Origin: an uncultured Thermoanaerobacteraceae bacterium | GTDB taxonomy: Bacteria; Bacillota; DSM-12270; Thermacetogeniales; Thermacetogeniaceae | Reading direction: 5' to 3' | Length of the DNA stretch: 6,735 bases | NCBI GenBank assembly: GCA_937914965.1 | Contig: CALGIY010000380.1 | Location: forward strand, 1 to 6,735 | Shown: positions 5,508-6,735 of the stretch, one piece after another | Numbering within the stretch: the stretch's first letter is position 1 | Layout of the letters: every line of letters begins with the position of its first letter | Notes under the pieces: model-generated | What the model saw: only the letters and a program-made list of their open reading frames with translations | The model's database searches: none | Told to the model about the DNA's origin: nothing | Made by a program: the position numbers and the translations under genes

Positions 5508-6623
5508 ATGATCGACCCTAGAATAAGCACCCTGGCGAAAAACCTCGTCAATTACTCTTGTGAACTAAAAAATGGGGAAAAGATCTTGATCGAATCAATC
5601 GGACTTGAACTTCCCCTGGTCAAGGAACTGGTTAAAGAGGCATATCTGGCAGGAGGGGTTCCCTTTGTAATGGTCAAGAATCCTGCGGTGGAACGAGCAC
5701 TTCTTATGGATGCCAGTCAGGAACAAATGGAACAGAGGGCTAAATACGAAGGTGCTCTAATGAGTGAGATGCAGGCCTATATCGGGGTCCGTTCTGGTGA
5801 CAATGCAGCAGAACTCTCCGATGTTCCCTCTGATAAAATGGAAATCTACGAAAAGTACTTCTGGCATGAGGTGCACGGCAAGATCCGGGTTCCAAAGACC
5901 AAATGGGTGATCCTGCGTTACCCCACCCCTTCCATGGCTCAACTGGCCAACACCAGCACCGAATCCTTTGAAGACCATTACTTCAATGTCTGTAACCTAG
6001 ATTACCGTAAGATGTCGCAGGCCATGGAACCCCTTGTAGATCTGATCAATAAAACCGACATGGTAAAGATTACTGGCCCGGGCACCAACCTGGAATTCTC
6101 CATCAAGGGACTGCCAGCGGTCAAATGCGATGGTAAATGCAACATCCCCGACGGCGAGGTCTACACTGCCCCGGTCCGGGACTCGGTCAATGGGAGGATC
6201 ACCTACAACACCCCATCCCAGCGCCAAGGCTTTACCTATGAAAATGTCTCTCTAGAATTCAAGGACGGAAAGATCATCCACGCTGCAGCTAATGACAGCG
6301 AGCGGATCAATAAGGTGTTCGATATCGATGAGGGAGCAAGGTATGTGGGTGAGTTTTCTTTCGGTCTCAACCCTCATATCAACAAACCCATCAAAGATAC
6401 ACTTTTCGATGAAAAAATTTCTGGTTCCCTCCACTTTACACCCGGGAGTGCCTATGACGACTGCTTCAACGGGAATAAATCCGCACTCCACTGGGACCTA
6501 GTATTGATCCAGACACCAGAGTACGGGGGTGGCGAAATCTATTTTGACAGGGTTCTGATCAGAAAGGATGGGAGATTCGTGCTTCCCGAGCTTGAGGGAC
6601 TGAACCCCGAGAATTTAGTCTAG
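5508..6623 (+). CDS. M29-family metallo-aminopeptidase
   Basis: A cytoplasmic, metal-dependent aminopeptidase of MEROPS family M29 (AmpS/PepS/aminopeptidase T type), which removes N-terminal residues from peptides. The 371-residue product is about the usual family length or slightly short. The expected ligands of the two-metal site are present: Glu217 in PDGEVYTAP (214-222), Glu282 in YVGEFSFGLNP (279-289), His309 in GSLHFTPGSAYDD (306-318), and His328 and Asp330 in SALHWDL (325-331). The N-terminal half (about 1-185) is the family's alpha/beta domain with the GEKILIE segment (23-29). The ATG at 5508 is the start, since GGAGGT (5495-5500) lies 7 bases upstream; an upstream extension to 5382 runs through the repeat and promoter and is not coding. 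The gene is divergent from the cobalamin operon and has its own promoter, so no link to cobalamin is implied. No clear terminator follows it. Confidence 0.95.
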   Translation: MIDPRISTLAKNLVNYSCELKNGEKILIESIGLELPLVKELVKEAYLAGGVPFVMVKNPAVERALLMDASQEQMEQRAKYEGALMSEMQAYIGVRSGDNAAELSDVPSDKMEIYEKYFWHEVHGKIRVPKTKWVILRYPTPSMAQLANTSTESFEDHYFNVCNLDYRKMSQAMEPLVDLINKTDMVKITGPGTNLEFSIKGLPAVKCDGKCNIPDGEVYTAPVRDSVNGRITYNTPSQRQGFTYENVSLEFKDGKIIHAAANDSERINKVFDIDEGARYVGEFSFGLNPHINKPIKDTLFDEKISGSLHFTPGSAYDDCFNGNKSALHWDLVLIQTPEYGGGEIYFDRVLIRKDGRFVLPELEGLNPENLV

Positions 6624-6735
6624 TACCCAGCACGGCAAGCATGGGGCGTTTAGGCTGCGCGCGTACTCGTCACACAGGCTGGCAGCGACAAATAGAACCG
6701 GGGCTCTGCTAAACCCGCTTAGGCCGTACAGCGAA
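6624..6735. other. Right-edge intergenic stretch, nothing assigned
   Basis: GC-richer than the intergenic regions to the left. GTTTAG (6648-6653) and CTAAAC (6709-6714) are inverted but about 55 bases apart. There is no U tract, no open reading frame with a ribosome site, and no recognisable RNA gene. Confidence 0.4.

Noticed and set aside
6648..6714. Terminator or structured RNA after the aminopeptidase gene
   Set aside because: Only a 6-bp inverted repeat about 55 bases apart, with no U tract.

Overview
This window holds two cobalamin (vitamin B12) transcription units, each behind its own cobalamin riboswitch, plus a small MOSC-domain gene and a divergent M29 aminopeptidase gene. The gene set, the purine-rich Shine-Dalgarno sites, the GTG starts and the mid-range base composition suggest an anaerobic low-to-mid-GC Firmicute, probably a Clostridia/Peptococcaceae (Desulfotomaculum/Pelotomaculum-like) bacterium. 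That assignment is inference from gene style; no rRNA or taxonomic marker is present.

Layout, left to right. Bases 1-48 (minus) are the first 16 codons of cbiN, running off the left edge. 48-827 (minus) is cbiM, the substrate-binding membrane subunit of an ECF cobalt transporter; its stop codon overlaps the cbiN start. Upstream of cbiM are an intrinsic terminator (875-899) and a class-I-type cobalamin riboswitch (about 918-1158). 1283-1714 (minus) encodes a MOSC-domain protein. 1715-1943 is non-coding and holds a 44-base repeat copy and a REP-like double hairpin. 1944-4910 (minus) is a tight three-gene operon read cbiB, pduX-like, cobD. It is preceded by a terminator-like hairpin (4936-4960), a second cobalamin riboswitch (about 4990-5183) and a good sigma-A promoter (5199-5227). 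5228-5507 is the divergent intergenic region; it contains the second copy of the 44-base repeat and a strong plus-strand promoter (5437-5464). 5508-6623 (plus) encodes an M29 aminopeptidase. 6624-6735 shows no recognisable gene.

How the genes work together. PduX-like kinase makes L-threonine O-3-phosphate, CobD decarboxylates it to (R)-1-amino-2-propanol O-2-phosphate, and CbiB attaches that linker to adenosylcobyric acid, giving adenosylcobinamide phosphate. The operon is thus a self-contained aminopropanol-linker module. The other unit imports the cobalt needed for the corrin ring. Both are expected to be switched off when cobalamin is plentiful. The two riboswitches share an identical segment after the B12 box whose 3' strand could pair with the 5' arm of each downstream terminator, which suggests one common switching mechanism.

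No clearly new multi-gene system is visible. The points most worth a second look are the possible shared antiterminator logic, the 44-base repeat next to two unrelated genes, the orphan REP-like hairpins, and the MOSC protein without the cysteines usual for its subfamily.
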